A stretch of DNA of 64,000 bases, from contig OY282560.1 in NCBI GenBank assembly GCA_958295665.1, positions 209,854,420 through 209,918,419 on the forward strand, written 5' to 3'. The notes beneath the pieces were generated by a model, which was not told where the DNA came from, searched no databases, and was given only the letters and a program-made list of their open reading frames with translations. A program made the translations under genes and the position numbers. Within the stretch, counting starts at the first letter, position 1, and each line of letters begins with the position of its first letter. This document shows positions 23,512 through 35,077 of the stretch, piece by piece. Source of the DNA: Tipula vernalis. Taxonomy: Eukaryota; Arthropoda; Insecta; Diptera; Tipulidae.

Positions 23512-24478
23512 TTTTTTTTTAAAGATTGCTTATGTTTGTATACATTTATTTAAATAAGGTAACTTTCTTTGATTTGTTGATTTGGTCATGACATGAATTA
23601 TATTTAATCAGTTAAATACAAACTATGTTACTTTTCAAATTTTTGAATATATTGTTCCACCACAATTTAAGGCGATATTTAAGTATTAAATTAAACCAAG
23701 GTGTTAGGGGACCATTTAGTGCAGCTATCTCGTCATCTAAATTTTCCTTTTTTAAAAATTTGATTTCACTAACTTCGGTTGGATTTGGATTCAAATCGAC
23801 AACTTTCTGCAAGAACAGTATATAGTCTATTTCGTGTTCACCCCATTCACCATCACCAATATCATGATAATGTATTCGAGTTAAATAATGGACATTTTCT
23901 GGAAGTACTTGATCGAAAGGAATTCGAAGTTCATAATTTAATCGTCTCTGAGCAGCTCGGCGTACTCCCATTGCATCGCGCTCTTCACGTTCAGATTCAA
24001 TTTCGTGTAGTGGATGACTACAGCAAGCGTTTGTATAGCGATTTGGAAATGTAATCTTTTGCTTTGTACTTTTTTGAATTAACATATCTCCATTTGAATT
24101 AAATAGAAAAACACTAAACGCACGATGTAACTTTATATCATTGCCGTTTAAGACCCGATGACAATCCCGCTTGGATGCTGATCCAACTACACGGTCATTA
24201 TCATCCACTAAAATGCATTCTTCATTTAATGCAGTCTGCTGTAAAATTTTTGATTTTTCATGGAGCGCATCCATTGATGGCAATGATTTTACCGCATTTC
24301 TTATGGAACAGAATTGAATCGGATTTTTTAACTGAAGTAAATTAGATATCGTATATTTAACAAACATATTTGTAACATTGAGTTAATTATTTTTATATGT
24401 AGAATTTTAACTAAAACCAGAAAAATGACTTTGATCGCAAGACGCAAATAAATTGTTTACAACTAATTAGCTCTTCAC
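23511..24478 (-). mobile_element. Processed retrocopy (retrogene insertion) of isopentenyl-diphosphate isomerase
   Basis: A run of T at 23510-23520 is, on the minus strand, an A-tail about 25 nt downstream of an AATAAA signal (plus-strand TTTATT at 23545-23550). Flanking short repeats are GAAGGAGT (23503-23510) and GAAGAGT (24479-24485), a one-base-different target duplication. Removing the insert rejoins the LINE reverse transcriptase at FINEGV/EGSVLGPLL. No introns are present. All these are hallmarks of LINE-mediated retroposition of an mRNA. Confidence 0.82.
23612..24367 (-). CDS. Idi: Isopentenyl-diphosphate delta-isomerase, type I, intact retrocopy
   Basis: This 251-residue ORF encodes a type I isopentenyl-diphosphate isomerase, which interconverts isopentenyl and dimethylallyl diphosphate in the mevalonate/isoprenoid pathway. 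The Nudix-fold core is complete: metal-ligand histidines H70 and H81 (in LHRAFSVFLFN), the catalytic cysteine in TNACCSHPL (C116, with H118), the ARG-rich helix VRRAAQRRLNYEL, and the catalytic pair in WGEHEIDYIL (E177, E179). Length is normal for animals (about 227 in human, with a longer N-terminus in insects). The first ~30 residues are basic/hydrophobic and could be a mitochondrial presequence. It is intronless, has a poly(A) tail and lies antisense inside a dead LINE. The unbroken frame suggests recent insertion or selection. Whether it is expressed cannot be seen. Confidence 0.93.
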   Translation of the reverse strand: MFVKYTISNLLQLKNPIQFCSIRNAVKSLPSMDALHEKSKILQQTALNEECILVDDNDRVVGSASKRDCHRVLNGNDIKLHRAFSVFLFNSNGDMLIQKSTKQKITFPNRYTNACCSHPLHEIESEREERDAMGVRRAAQRRLNYELRIPFDQVLPENVHYLTRIHYHDIGDGEWGEHEIDYILFLQKVVDLNPNPTEVSEIKFLKKENLDDEIAALNGPLTPWFNLILKYRLKLWWNNIFKNLKSNIVCI

Positions 24479-24485
24479 GAAGAGT

Positions 24486-24760
24486 AGAAGGGTCTGTATT
24501 AGGACCTCTGCTATTTTTAATTTATTTAAACTCCATATTTTATACTGAGTTCAATTCCGATTTGGTTGTTTTTACTGATGATCTAGTTTTTATATTTAAT
24601 GAACAAAACAGGATGAAAACCATTGAACATATATCCAACTTGATTTGCGTCTGTTAAGGAAATGGTGCGTTACGCATTCAATGATTTTAAGCTCAAAAAC
24701 AAATCTGTATTTTTAATTTATATGATTTTATATATGTATGTTCCGAAGATATACACCCCC
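24486..24760 (+). pseudogene. LINE reverse transcriptase, part 2
   Basis: It continues the LINE after the isomerase insert: GSVLGPLLFLIYLN, then VVFTDDLVFIF. In the catalytic 'Y/FxDD' box this copy reads FTDD. A stop follows near 24657. It confirms that the isomerase retrocopy split one LINE. Confidence 0.8.
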
Positions 24761-25230
24761 GCTCTCAAAACCGGGGGTTTGTCTCCAACATCGCATAGGT
24801 ATACAATTTTTTTTATTGTTTTGACTTTTAGAGTCAAAAGCTTAATTTAAATCATGCATTGCTCCATGAACAATTAACCACAGTTCACTTGAACTGCTGC
24901 TCTTCCTATTAAACTTTTATCTTTTCACCTTCTAACTTAACAAATCTTTTTACTTTATACATCAAAAACTATATGTAATATTGATGAGGAACTAGGCTGC
25001 AAAAACATACACCTGGTCACCATATGATTGGACGTGCTCTCACCATCATACACGAATCTGACAATTTGAAAAGATGTGATCTATCCGTCGATAGCGTTTT
25101 GTTCAGCAAACCCAGCAGAAGTTTTGGTTTCAGATTCACTAACCTTGCCACAACACAACTTCGTCGCAAATGACACTAACGGAGCCATTACCAATTATAG
25201 ATTTAATTTTAGTTATGTAGGAGAATAATA
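24760..25230. other. Unassigned stretch between LINE and BEL relic
   Basis: It should contain the LINE 3' end and the missing 5' LTR of the next element. Neither could be recognised. Confidence 0.35.
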
Positions 25231-28200
25231 TGCCACCTCTGAAGCGGCGACTAGCACGAATCATCAAATTAAATTATGTGGACGAATAGGATAAATAGAG
25301 CGAAATAGCATTAAAACAATTTTCGAGTTTACATCTTAATTTAGACGATTTGTCAAGATGTAATGTTCATTATATTTATCAGCCAGATCTTGACACAAGA
25401 TTTGACACACAAGAACGATTTTTTCTCGGGAACCAGCATTTGAGAAGCGAAATCACTGGTTTCTTCGATAATTTCATTTTGAATCTTTAGTGAGAGACCG
25501 TAAGCTTTCATACGATCTCTTGAATCAGCTTCTGCAACTTCGAATTAATAACATCAAACCAATCGTCAATTACCTAGTTTGATGAATTTCGCACAAACAG
25601 GGGCATTTTCTAATTTACTAGAATCAGGAGACTAATAAGGTATACGTTGACATCTGATTCGGGTTCTTGAATAAAATGAGATGTTGAATTTGTTGTTTAT
25701 TTGTTGTTTCACCGGATGAATCATATAACTCTCGTGTATGTCGTGCGCAACAGGTAAAGTTACAATTTTTGCGTCGCATAAACCAATTAGAAATAAACTC
25801 ATGAGAGGATAATGGCGCAAATCATGGACTTTCATGAAAAAGTATGTGTGGAAACTTTAGAAGTAGCTAAACTAAATCCATTGGAAATTCATCTACCACC
25901 TGTAGAAATCCACATTTCCACGGAGACTATACATGAAGTGGGTAGGTTTCTCAGACACGTTCAAACGGTTAGTTCATGACAGTCTGCTTACCACAACCAT
26001 AAAATGAACTATCTTAAAAGTCACGTAGAGAGATTTTAGAAAACTATTTCAACTACAGGACACAGGAGATTACTAGTATCTAATTTGCTATATGACACAA
26101 CAACCGAGTCTTTATACGCCATAACGAATACAGGCATCAACACCAAAATATAGGGTCCTTTCATTATCTTCAGCTTATTAAAAAAATTGGACAGCGAGTC
26201 ACGACGTCTTTACGAAAGGTCTCAAAAAAACCCAAGAGGATTTCTTGAAAGAAGCTAATTTTTGAAAGTTCTAGAAAATCGCTTCCAATCTTTGAAACCA
26301 ATCGGTAGCAACAATGACGCACAAGACAAGTACTATTTTCGTTTGCCGTCAGAAAAACTACGGAACCAATTCATGTCCACGTTTCAGATACCTATGTATT
26401 TCCGAAAGAAATCAGATGGTGTTGGTGTAGACATTGTCTCAGCCAAAACCATACGGCAGCAAGTTGCAGCAGTAAAACTAGTTGTTTTACCCGCAAAACC
26501 AGACATCATATTTTGCTACACGTAAAAAACCTAGAAAATAGTATTTGCAAGCTAAACATATCAACTTTCGACAAGGATTGTGCCCCAGTACTTTTAGGAA
26601 CAGTCCTAGAAAAATTACAGAATATTTACGGCACTTTCAATACATTATGGGTACTAATCGATCCAGGCTCACAAGCTAAAAAGAAAAGTGAAGTGTCCTC
26701 AATTTCAGCAACAAAAGAACGTGCACATCAATAGATAGCAACATCATCAACAACAACAGATAGTATCGATCTTCAAGATACAAGCCAATGCTTCGGTTCT
26801 GAGGACTATCACTAAAACGCTTCCAGACAAAAACTTATTTTGTTTAGATAGTGAACTACAAATCCGACCCTAATATCCATACTCCCGGACCTATTGATCA
26901 TTTAATAAGCGCTTACATATATGGAGTAATGATGCTAAAAGGAGTAGAAAGGATCTGCTTCATAAGTGCAAAGCGCAAAGAACAGATATAGACAAGGAAT
27001 TAAAACGCTTTTGAGATACTGAAGAACTTCATCCTCAACAAAGCCTAACTTCTGGAGAGATCGAATGTGAACAGTACTATGAAGAAATACACAACCGTTT
27101 AAAAATGAAGGTATGAGGTTCGGATACCACTTGACAGCAACAAACTCAGAAAGAATTGGGAATAGGAGAATCTAAAGGCAAAGCAGCAGCTAGATTGCTT
27201 TAGATTGAAAAAAGATTTAAGAAGGATGAAGACTTTAAGAATCAATATTACAAATTCAAAAATGATTATATCCAACTAAACCATTAAAGATGATTGTATA
27301 ATAGATGCTTCTCGTGTTTACCACATGTCACATCGTTATGTCGTTCTGAGAGCAGTGTTTGCTGCTTCCTGTAAAACAGCAACAGGTGCATCACTAAAGG
27401 AGACAATGCATGTACGTTCAACTTTACAAGGCAACATAACAGCAACATTGATCTTATAGAAAAAAATCGTTAAGTGACTGCAGCGGACATTGAGGAATTA
27501 TTCAGACGGATCAAAATAGCCCGCAAAGATCAGGATTTTCAATGAATTCTCTGGCGGTTTTGAACAAATAAGCCAATGAGTAAAACTGTCACCAATGGAA
27601 CAGCTTCTGTAACATATTTGGCTACAAAACAATGCAACAATTAGCTATTGATGAAGCGTTAGGATATCCGATTGAGGGTAGCAAGATTAACACCAACACT
27701 GCCGTTCACAAATAGTGGTGAAAAGTATGCAAGTCAAATTAGGATAAAATCAAGTAGTTGTTAGTAAAATAACAATAAAGGGATATAGCAACAGGAAGCG
27801 ATAATTAAGGGTAAAACAGCACAAATGGGAACTAAGTGGCATTTTGTCCGCCGGGAAGACCTACCTTTGGAAGAGTAGGAAGCCGGAGTCAAGTAATTGA
27901 AACTCGTACAATAACTTTTCAGGAGCTTACAATTATTCTACCTAAAATAGCGGCATACTTGAACTAGCTCCTCACTCAACTGACACAGATGATGATGGGT
28001 TTTGAAGTCCGGCACATGTCCATGTATCCACTCCGTCACAAGATGGAATTTGCTGACCAAACACAAAACTCAGTGAAGGTTTTGGAAAAATAGCATATTG
28101 ATTATCTCTCACGACTACGATGAAGGCCGAAATCGTTGCAAGATCAACCTAACCTCTAATTAAGAGAACTAGTAACATTCAAGCTGTATATATGGAACAT

Positions 28201-28540
28201 TTCTGGTGAAAAAATGTGCACCAAGAAGTTAGCTACATGAGTGGAATGCGTAACCAATTGGTTCATAGGTTTGTAATCCTGCGCGTTAAATTTCTGTCCT
28301 TTCAACCAAAATTATTGCCCTGTGAACCATTTTGGTTACGTTATATTGCTAACCCTGGTTAAATTTTTGTCCCATTAGAGAATAATTCAACTCATTTAGC
28401 TAGCTTCGAAAAATAACCCCCCACACACTGGCCACTAGGAAGAGTCGTTAGGCTACATCCAGAAAAGGACAGGCTAGTCAAGGTAGTCACACTTAAATAA
28501 AACAATAACACGTTTGAAAGGAATGTTACTAAAATATGCC
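25230..28540 (+). pseudogene. BEL/Pao retrotransposon gag-pol relic
   Basis: Ordered BEL/Pao motifs are visible through many stops: an MPPLKRRLARI start at 25230; a protease region with VLLGTVLEKLQNIYGTF and the catalytic-type LIDPGSQA (about 26600-26680); the linker DPNIHTPGPIDHLI; FEDTEELHPQ and ELGIGESKGKAAARL (about 27000-27200). Then come reverse transcriptase segments HRYVVLRAVF and ASCKTATGASLKETMHV (about 27330-27410), and finally the integrase C-terminal LHPEKDRLVKVV (about 28450). The protease Asp is present, but the YVDD box and integrase core were not found. It is long dead. Its 3' LTR begins at 28793. Confidence 0.8.
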
Positions 28541-28711
28541 GCCTATCCATAACTAACGAGCTAAAGGACTACTCTACTTTAGTGATCTATTACAACATGA
28601 AGGAAGAGATCGAAGCCTTTAAGCAAGCATAAGGCAAACTGGCAGCAGCTTGCAAATGATTGCCTGGTTAGAACAGCAACGTTATCCTGGAACAACTTTA
28701 GTGGCAGTTGT

Positions 28712-28879
28712 GTTAAAGATTGCTATTTTAATTGCTGTTCAACATATTTCAGTTCTAAATAATCTAACATTACTTGTAAGTCTGTGATAAGTTGTTGAAC
28801 TTATCACAGACTTACAAGTAATGTTAGATTATTTAGAACTGAAATATGTTGAACAGCAATTAAAATAGCAATCTTTAAC
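28712..28879. repeat. Perfect palindrome, 82-bp arms, 4-nt spacer
   Basis: 28712-28793 and 28798-28879 are exact reverse complements. The right arm is the start of the LTR (TGTTGAAC at 28793), and parts of it recur in the LTR copy at 17.4 kb. The left arm is therefore an inverted duplicate lying where the polypurine tract should be. Confidence 0.92.
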
Positions 28880-29265
28880 AATTAGATCTGGTTATACATC
28901 TTTAGTATTTTGTTGAAAATCCTTGAGAATTCTGTGATCAGAGAGCATCCACAATTCCCAAAATTTCTTTTCTCAAAAGTTGTATCGTTTGTCCAGATCA
29001 CAACATTATGTGAGCAACGTGAGAATTGGCCGAATAATTCTTTACTCTCTGCTTCAGCCTGGACAGAGCTATGCTGTGGACCTTTCAACAGAATTAATGT
29101 CAATTTTCTTTTGTGACCGACATCCCACCTCCTTGTCACATAGCATTTCATTTTCTATATCTCCTACCACCTATCTCTTCAACCTCCTCCTCGATTGATA
29201 TTATTTTAAAGGCCGTCCCATAGTAATTTGCCTTGTGACTTCTAATATCAAGAGTAAATATAACT
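28793..29265 (+). repeat. 3' LTR of the BEL/Pao relic
   Basis: It starts TGTTGAAC, a common BEL-type LTR start, and is colinear with the copy at 17425-18322 over at least 430 bp to about 29232 and probably to 29265. The right end is not exactly defined. Confidence 0.65.
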
Positions 29266-29750
29266 TCGTTATAGTGGGAAAACTTAGAAGATATGCAACA
29301 TGGCATACTTGCTATTATTCACTATACACATCACAGCATGTTGCATCCATCCAAACTCGCACCATCACAACTAGAAGACCAACTGCAGCTCAGTCGTCAA
29401 CAGACACCAGTATTAGTAACCATCCCTGTTCACAATGTATCATAGTCCCTTTCATTGGATTATAACCAGTAAGATGTAATCCCAGTTTCTGTCATCTATC
29501 ATAACAACGCTCAATCACACACCATAACATCAACAAAATATCTAGTAGCGGACATTCATCGAGAATATTTTGCCACTCGTACAACAAAAAAATTGAATCG
29601 TTGTCAAATTTTATAATCTATGCCATTTCTATGCTAGGTATCGCCGGTGTTCAACGTATTGACAAACAAAACCCGGTGCGAAGTACCAATTTTACAGTGA
29701 AAACCAAAGCTTGAGGTTTTATGCAATGTTAACGAAATAAATTCAACGGG
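29265..29750. other. Unassigned stretch
   Basis: Long proline/serine/threonine-rich readings are present, but no family was recognised. Confidence 0.3.
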
Positions 29751-30195
29751 ATCCGCTCGAAACGCGATATTTTTCAAAACGCGATAAGACGAAACGAGAT
29801 AAAGTACAAAACGCGATATTTCAAAACGCGAAATGGTACAAAACGCAATATGGTACAAACAGCAATATTTAAAGCGCGATATTTCAATACGCAATATGGT
29901 ACAAAACGCGACATGGTACAAAATGCGATATTTCAAAACGCGATATTTCAAATCTCGATATAGTACACAAAACGCGATTTTTTAAAATGATTAATCTTCC
30001 TTCATTTCACATATAAAATTTTCCTTTACCTTTACGATGAAATTGAACATGTACGATGGAACTAGGATATGCGTTTTGAAATATCACCTTTTGAATTATC
30101 GCGCTTTTCGTACTATATCGCGTTTTGTACCATATCGCGTTTTGAAATATTGCGTTTTGTATCGTATCGCGTTTTGAAATATCGCGAAATGGGAC
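29750..30195. repeat. Hairpin of CGCG-containing minisatellite units
   Basis: Units of 15-17 bp alternate between AAAACGCGATATTTC and ACAAAACGCGATATGGT types. About 14 units run in one orientation at 29758-29980 and about 8 in the opposite orientation at 30065-30190 (GCGTTTTGAAATATC, TACCATATCGCGTTTTG). An 80-bp spacer contains ATGAAATTGAACATGTACGA. The same units and spacer motif occur at 41985-42345. Confidence 0.85.
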
Positions 30196-32706
30196 CGAAA
30201 TTCCACTAACCATTGGATAACACTGCATGCTACAAATCAATCGATATACCTAATTCCCAATAAAACAACTGTTGATGACGATAAATGCTGGTTGCACGCT
30301 ACGGGGCGAGAATCCCTTCAGCATCGCTGTCGGCGAGCCATCAATCTAAAAGAATTCAGTTTACAAACAAAAACAACAATAAGTGAAAATCTTAGATCGA
30401 TGTCAGCAATTGAGACTACCTATTAGGAAACGGGCTAGAAATGATAAAGGAAAATTAACGACTGCCAATAGGAATGAATTATGTTGACGTTCATCATCAC
30501 ACTATTTCCTACCTAAATATAGGAATCCTGATAGTTTCGCTATCTTATATTTTAGATTTAAGGCGCAAAATCAGTCTTCAGTACTAGCAGCTCTTCCACG
30601 ACCGAGTGCGCGAAGTGTAAACAGCAATATCACTCCAAATGCGGTAGCCGAAGGTGAATATTAAATACAATGAGGGAGAATAAATTTAACTCTACTCTTA
30701 AAAACAAGTTGTTTATTCTCGCTAACTTAATAAACCCCGCCCGAAATAATGTATTAGTTAATAGTAAATCAAGACTATATTAAATTTACAACTTAGGTAT
30801 AATAGTCCAGATTTACACACAAAGGCAAACGTGCATGTGTATACCGTAACGGTTTTTTTCTGGAACTAATTATAAATATAGCAGTGACAAAAAAAAATAT
30901 TTGAAATTGGCTTGATGCCAATTAATGGGGTGGTTTGGGAAGAATTTACTGTGAAACAATAATTAACGCTGATTTAAATAAACTACTAGCTTCTTGAGTT
31001 ACATTCAAAATTCAAAACATTTTTTATTTTCAAATTTTAATTTTTAATGTCTCTGTCGATCTAAAGTATTTTGTTCGCGCAACTGTTTTGAATTGTTACA
31101 TATTACTACACTAGTACACGCCCAAATATCAAATGTTATTCATGACTTTCACTTTAAGCTATAAAGAGATTATTATACATATATAGATATAGATTTCGTA
31201 GGCATCTCTAAGTAATAGAACCCAATCAATACACACGCATATATCGCATATCGCCTTTAGTAATTTACCAGCTTCTTCGATGCAAAAGCCTCAAATCAAA
31301 AACCAAACAAAAAAAAAATAAAAAATTCAAACAAAAATGATAAAATATGAAATGATTGACCGTCAGCTTTTTGAAATTTGAATACACGAAAATAATAAAA
31401 GCAACAACTAAACATATTTTACATGTATTAATATAGCCTTTGGGCATATGAATAAGTAAAAAACCAAAATCTAAGGTTCTGTCGTTTTATTGTTGTTGTA
31501 TTTTAATTCGCGGCATATTTAAGCAAGCAAAAAATTCTACAAAATACGCAAAACAACAAAAAAATTATTTCAAAAGAGTTAAGATATGTTGTATGTAATG
31601 TACCTACAAGAAAAAAAAAAACTGAACAGCTCCTTGAATATACAAAACAGACAAAAGTTTTTTTTTCTTGTGTTGTTAACAAAAAATTATTCCAAATTTT
31701 TTTTTTTTTTTTTTTTTTTTGTTGGCTACTTTTAATTATTTCGACGAGCTGTGCGTTGTGTTCTGTAATGTTATTTGTACGAGCACGTATACGCATATCA
31801 ATACAGCAAGTGTACAAGTTTTTGTACATACATACATCATACTTATATGAACGGATGTTATGTAAAATGATTGTATGTACATACATATATTAATAATTAT
31901 GTTTCTGTCAATTTTGGTATACATAACCGTACGTACCTCAATTAAATTTCACTTTCAGTGGCTGTTTGATTTTTTTTTTTAGTTCTTTCCATTTTTTTAT
32001 ATGGAGACTTAATGTTTTGCTGAAATGTTACCGCGATTTTTGGGGTAGAATATATCGGAAAATTAAAGGTTAAATTATAAAATTCCTAAGAAAACTAACA
32101 CCAAACCATAATTTAAGTTATCATTGGCCAAAAGTAATTTTGTAAACGAACTAAAATTTAGTTAACACGCGATCTGATATTTTTCGGATATTGAATTTTT
32201 TTTTTTTGTCTGGAATCATCTTCATCTTTAACCATATAATCTTTGATTTTGATTTTTTTTTAGTACCTCAAAATCTATTTTCAATGATAAATTTCAATGG
32301 TTCTAGACGAACATTAAAAAATTAAACAAAAAGTAGTTAACAACTGTACTTACTGAGGGTATAACTGCATTGGTCCAGAATATTGCAATTGTGTTAATAA
32401 TTAATCATGAATGATGATTGATCATGTTCCACTCAGTGTTGTGCCGCTTAGACTACCTACATGAAGTAATTAATCAATGGTCTAACCAAAAAATGGCGTA
32501 GATAATGTAAACAAAGTTAACAATGTAGATAACACTGTTCAACACAATTTGTGTTTCCTTTGTATTTTTTGTGGTATTGGGTATTTCTATGGCCCTGACT
32601 ATGAAAAAAATACTGGGAGATTGCTACAGCTTTACTTTTTGAAATATACAGTTCTATTATTTTGACAAAAACATACAAAAAATTAATACATATGTTAACA
32701 AAATTT
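30195..32706. other. Unassigned AT-rich DNA
   Basis: A stretch near 30480-30660 gives weakly hydrophobic readings that I could not place. The remainder has T-runs (28 T near 31697-31724) and tacata simple sequence. No gene is supported. Confidence 0.4.
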
Positions 32707-34175
32707 CTATCGAACACTATCAAATGATCTTTTATAAGATTTCCTTAAATGAATGACTCTAGGTAGATCTCGTTGCAAACTCCAGCAGTAGTCTGCCATC
32801 ATATATGAGTCCCACCTTCCCTGATAACGCTCTTCCATTGTCCGAAGATCCTGATGAAATCTTTCACCCTGCTTCTCACTAAAATCAGCCAGTTTATGTG
32901 GAAATCGGTCTAAATTCGAGTGCAGGAAGTGGATTTTTATGCTCATGTTGCACCCTAGCTCTTGCTTAGCTTAATCTGTGGCCCATCAAAAAGACCAGCT
33001 TTCAATTTTTTCTGTCCTTAATACTGGAAACTTGCGTGAAAGAAAATTGAAACATTCGCCACTTTTGTCAAGCGCCTTCACAAACTGTTTCATTATGCCG
33101 AGTTTAATATGAAGTGGTGGAAGTATGATGCGGTCTCGGCTAACTAAAGGCACGTTTATAACATTTTTTGTACCAACTTTCAGCTCTTCCCGCACTGGCC
33201 AAACTTTTTGTGACCAATGGTGTTGTTTGTCACGACTGTCCCAGAGACACATGAAACAAGGGAACTTTGTGTACCCCCCTTGTTGACCTAAAAGAAAGTT
33301 AACCATTTTCAAATCAACACAAATGACCCAGTTGTGGTCTTGATACTTAATTTTTTCCATAACCTTAGAAATATTTGCGTATTCTTCTTTTAAAGTTATC
33401 GAATGTGCAATAGGTATGGATCCGTACTTGTTACCGTTATGAAGCAAAACACACTTTAAACTTCTTTTGCTGCTGTCTATGAAAAGACGCCAATCACTAG
33501 GTTGGTACTTTTTTAAACCCATCTGTTGCAAAATACCACCAACATCGTTACAAAAAACTAAATCCTCCTCTTGAGGAAAATACGGTAACAGGTTTTTTTC
33601 TCGGGTACGATAAAATGTGATGTTGGTTTCCGGAGTAAGCAAGTTTTTTTCTTTTAAACGAGATGCTAAAATTTCAGAAGCTTCTTTCGGTAAGTTCAGA
33701 TCTCTTATTAAGTCATTTAGTTCTTACTGATTAAATGGTTGATGTTCTGAAATGCTCAATTTGTAGTCTGGATCAGAGTCTTCACTTGATGTATTTCGTT
33801 CGGGTTCACAGAGATTTGGATCATCAGAAGATTTAGATGTGCTGGGTTGTACCTCTCATGAATTTAATTGAGGTCGTTGAGCAGAAGATAAGTTAGGATA
33901 TGACCATTTATTTCGATTTCCAGGGTTAATACCGTTTATTTTCACAACGCAGAAGTAGCAGTCGTCATGGTTTCGAGGTTCTCGCCAAATCATGGGTGTT
34001 ACGAACATTATTGCATCTCTTTTTCCACCGGACCATAACCGTAGACATACCACACATTTCTGGCATACAATATGAGGAACTCATGGCTTGTCCTGATTAC
34101 ACAATTTTATTTTAAAGTATTGATGATACGCAGTTTTCACAAAGTCCGATATAGGTTTTCGATATTTTTCAAATA

Positions 34176-35077
34176 AACTACCTTGATCTTCAAGTTCCCG
34201 GAATAACCACCGTGTGGCGCTCCCATCGTTCCGATTTGAGTTCTGTTTTTTTGTTAAGTTGGTACATCTGTTGTTGATATTCCCTCTAAATCTTAGCGTC
34301 ATAGCTTGACATTTGCAAAAGTTACGTAGTCAAGAGTACATCTGCTGTGTGTGTGTTGGCGATTTTTCCATTATTTCCTCTCGGCTGCTGAAACGCGTTC
34401 CCCGTAATGGTTTTTGAACTCGATTGAACAGAAAGAAGTCACAGGGAGCCAAATCAGGTGAATTCGGTGGCTGTTGGATGGTATTTGTTGCATTTTTCGT
34501 CAAAAAATTACGAATAATGATGGCACTGTGCGACGGTGCGTTATCATGGTGCAAAATCCACGAGTTTTCTGCCCACAATTCTGGTCTCTTTCGGCGAATT
34601 GCTTCACGCAAACGTCTCATAACGCCCAAATAATACTCTTTGTTTACGGTCTGGCCTTCTGACAAAAATTCATAATGCACTACACCGTTGTAATCCATGA
34701 AAACCGTGAGCATTGCCTTCTTTTTTGACTGAAAATGACGTGTTTTTTTTTTGGTGAACGCCATTCACTTGCCTGATGTCTGAATTGCGTGTCGTACTCA
34801 TAAACCCACGTCTCGTCGCCAGTAATGATCCTTTTGATGAATGTGGGATCGGGTTCAGCCTCGCAAATCATGTCTAAAATTGTAAATAATCGCCGACACA
34901 CACAGAGATAGATGTACTCTTGACTACGTAACTTTTGCAAATGTCAAGCTATGCCGCTAAGATTTAGAGGGAATATCAACAACAGATGTACCAACTTAAC
35001 AAAAAAATAGAACTCAAATCGAAACGATGGGAGCGCCACACGGTGGTTAATCCGGGAACTTGTTGATCAAGGTAGTA
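34176..35077 (-). mobile_element. Mariner transposon with ~165-bp inverted repeats, deleted
   Basis: Inverted repeats start ACTACCTTGATC at both ends, next to TA (34174-34175 and 35078-35079), and extend about 165 bp inward (shared TCCCATCGTT, TTAAGTTGGTACATCTGTTG, AAGTTACGTAGTCAAGAGTA). Length is 902 bp against about 1.3 kb for a full mariner, so the N-terminal half of the transposase gene is deleted. It sits in the same orientation inside the unknown-function gene. Confidence 0.85.
34330..34940 (-). pseudogene. Mariner transposase, catalytic part (DD34D)
   Basis: Two overlapping frames give IITGDETWVYEYD (first Asp), HHDNAPSHSA (second Asp) and NSPDLAPCDFFLF (third residue Asp), which is the mariner DD34D signature. 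A frameshift near 34720-34760 joins the frames. The helix-turn-helix DNA-binding region is missing, so the protein is inactive. Confidence 0.9.

Noticed and set aside
17425..29265. The two LTR copies as 5' and 3' LTRs of one 12-kb element
   Set aside because: The left copy lies inside a Tc1 that itself sits in a LINE; the right half of both follows before the BEL relic, so the copies cannot bound one element.
29634..29951. 105-codon minus-strand reading with repeated YRVLKYR/ISRF words
   Set aside because: It is only the translation of the CGCG minisatellite units; the repeats are DNA-level.
29750..30195. CRISPR-like regular spacing of short repeats
   Set aside because: Units are contiguous minisatellite monomers with no unique spacers, in an insect genome, and reverse orientation midway.
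30480..30660. Possible retroviral-type envelope fragment (hydrophobic reading after cysteine/histidine-rich part)
   Set aside because: No diagnostic motif, cleavage site or stable frame; too weak to annotate.
31503..31886. 127-codon minus-strand reading rich in Lys and Phe
   Set aside because: It runs through long T/A homopolymers and simple repeats; no protein-like composition and no family.
34424..34662. Plus-strand ORFs over the mariner
   Set aside because: They are antisense shadows of the DD34D transposase.
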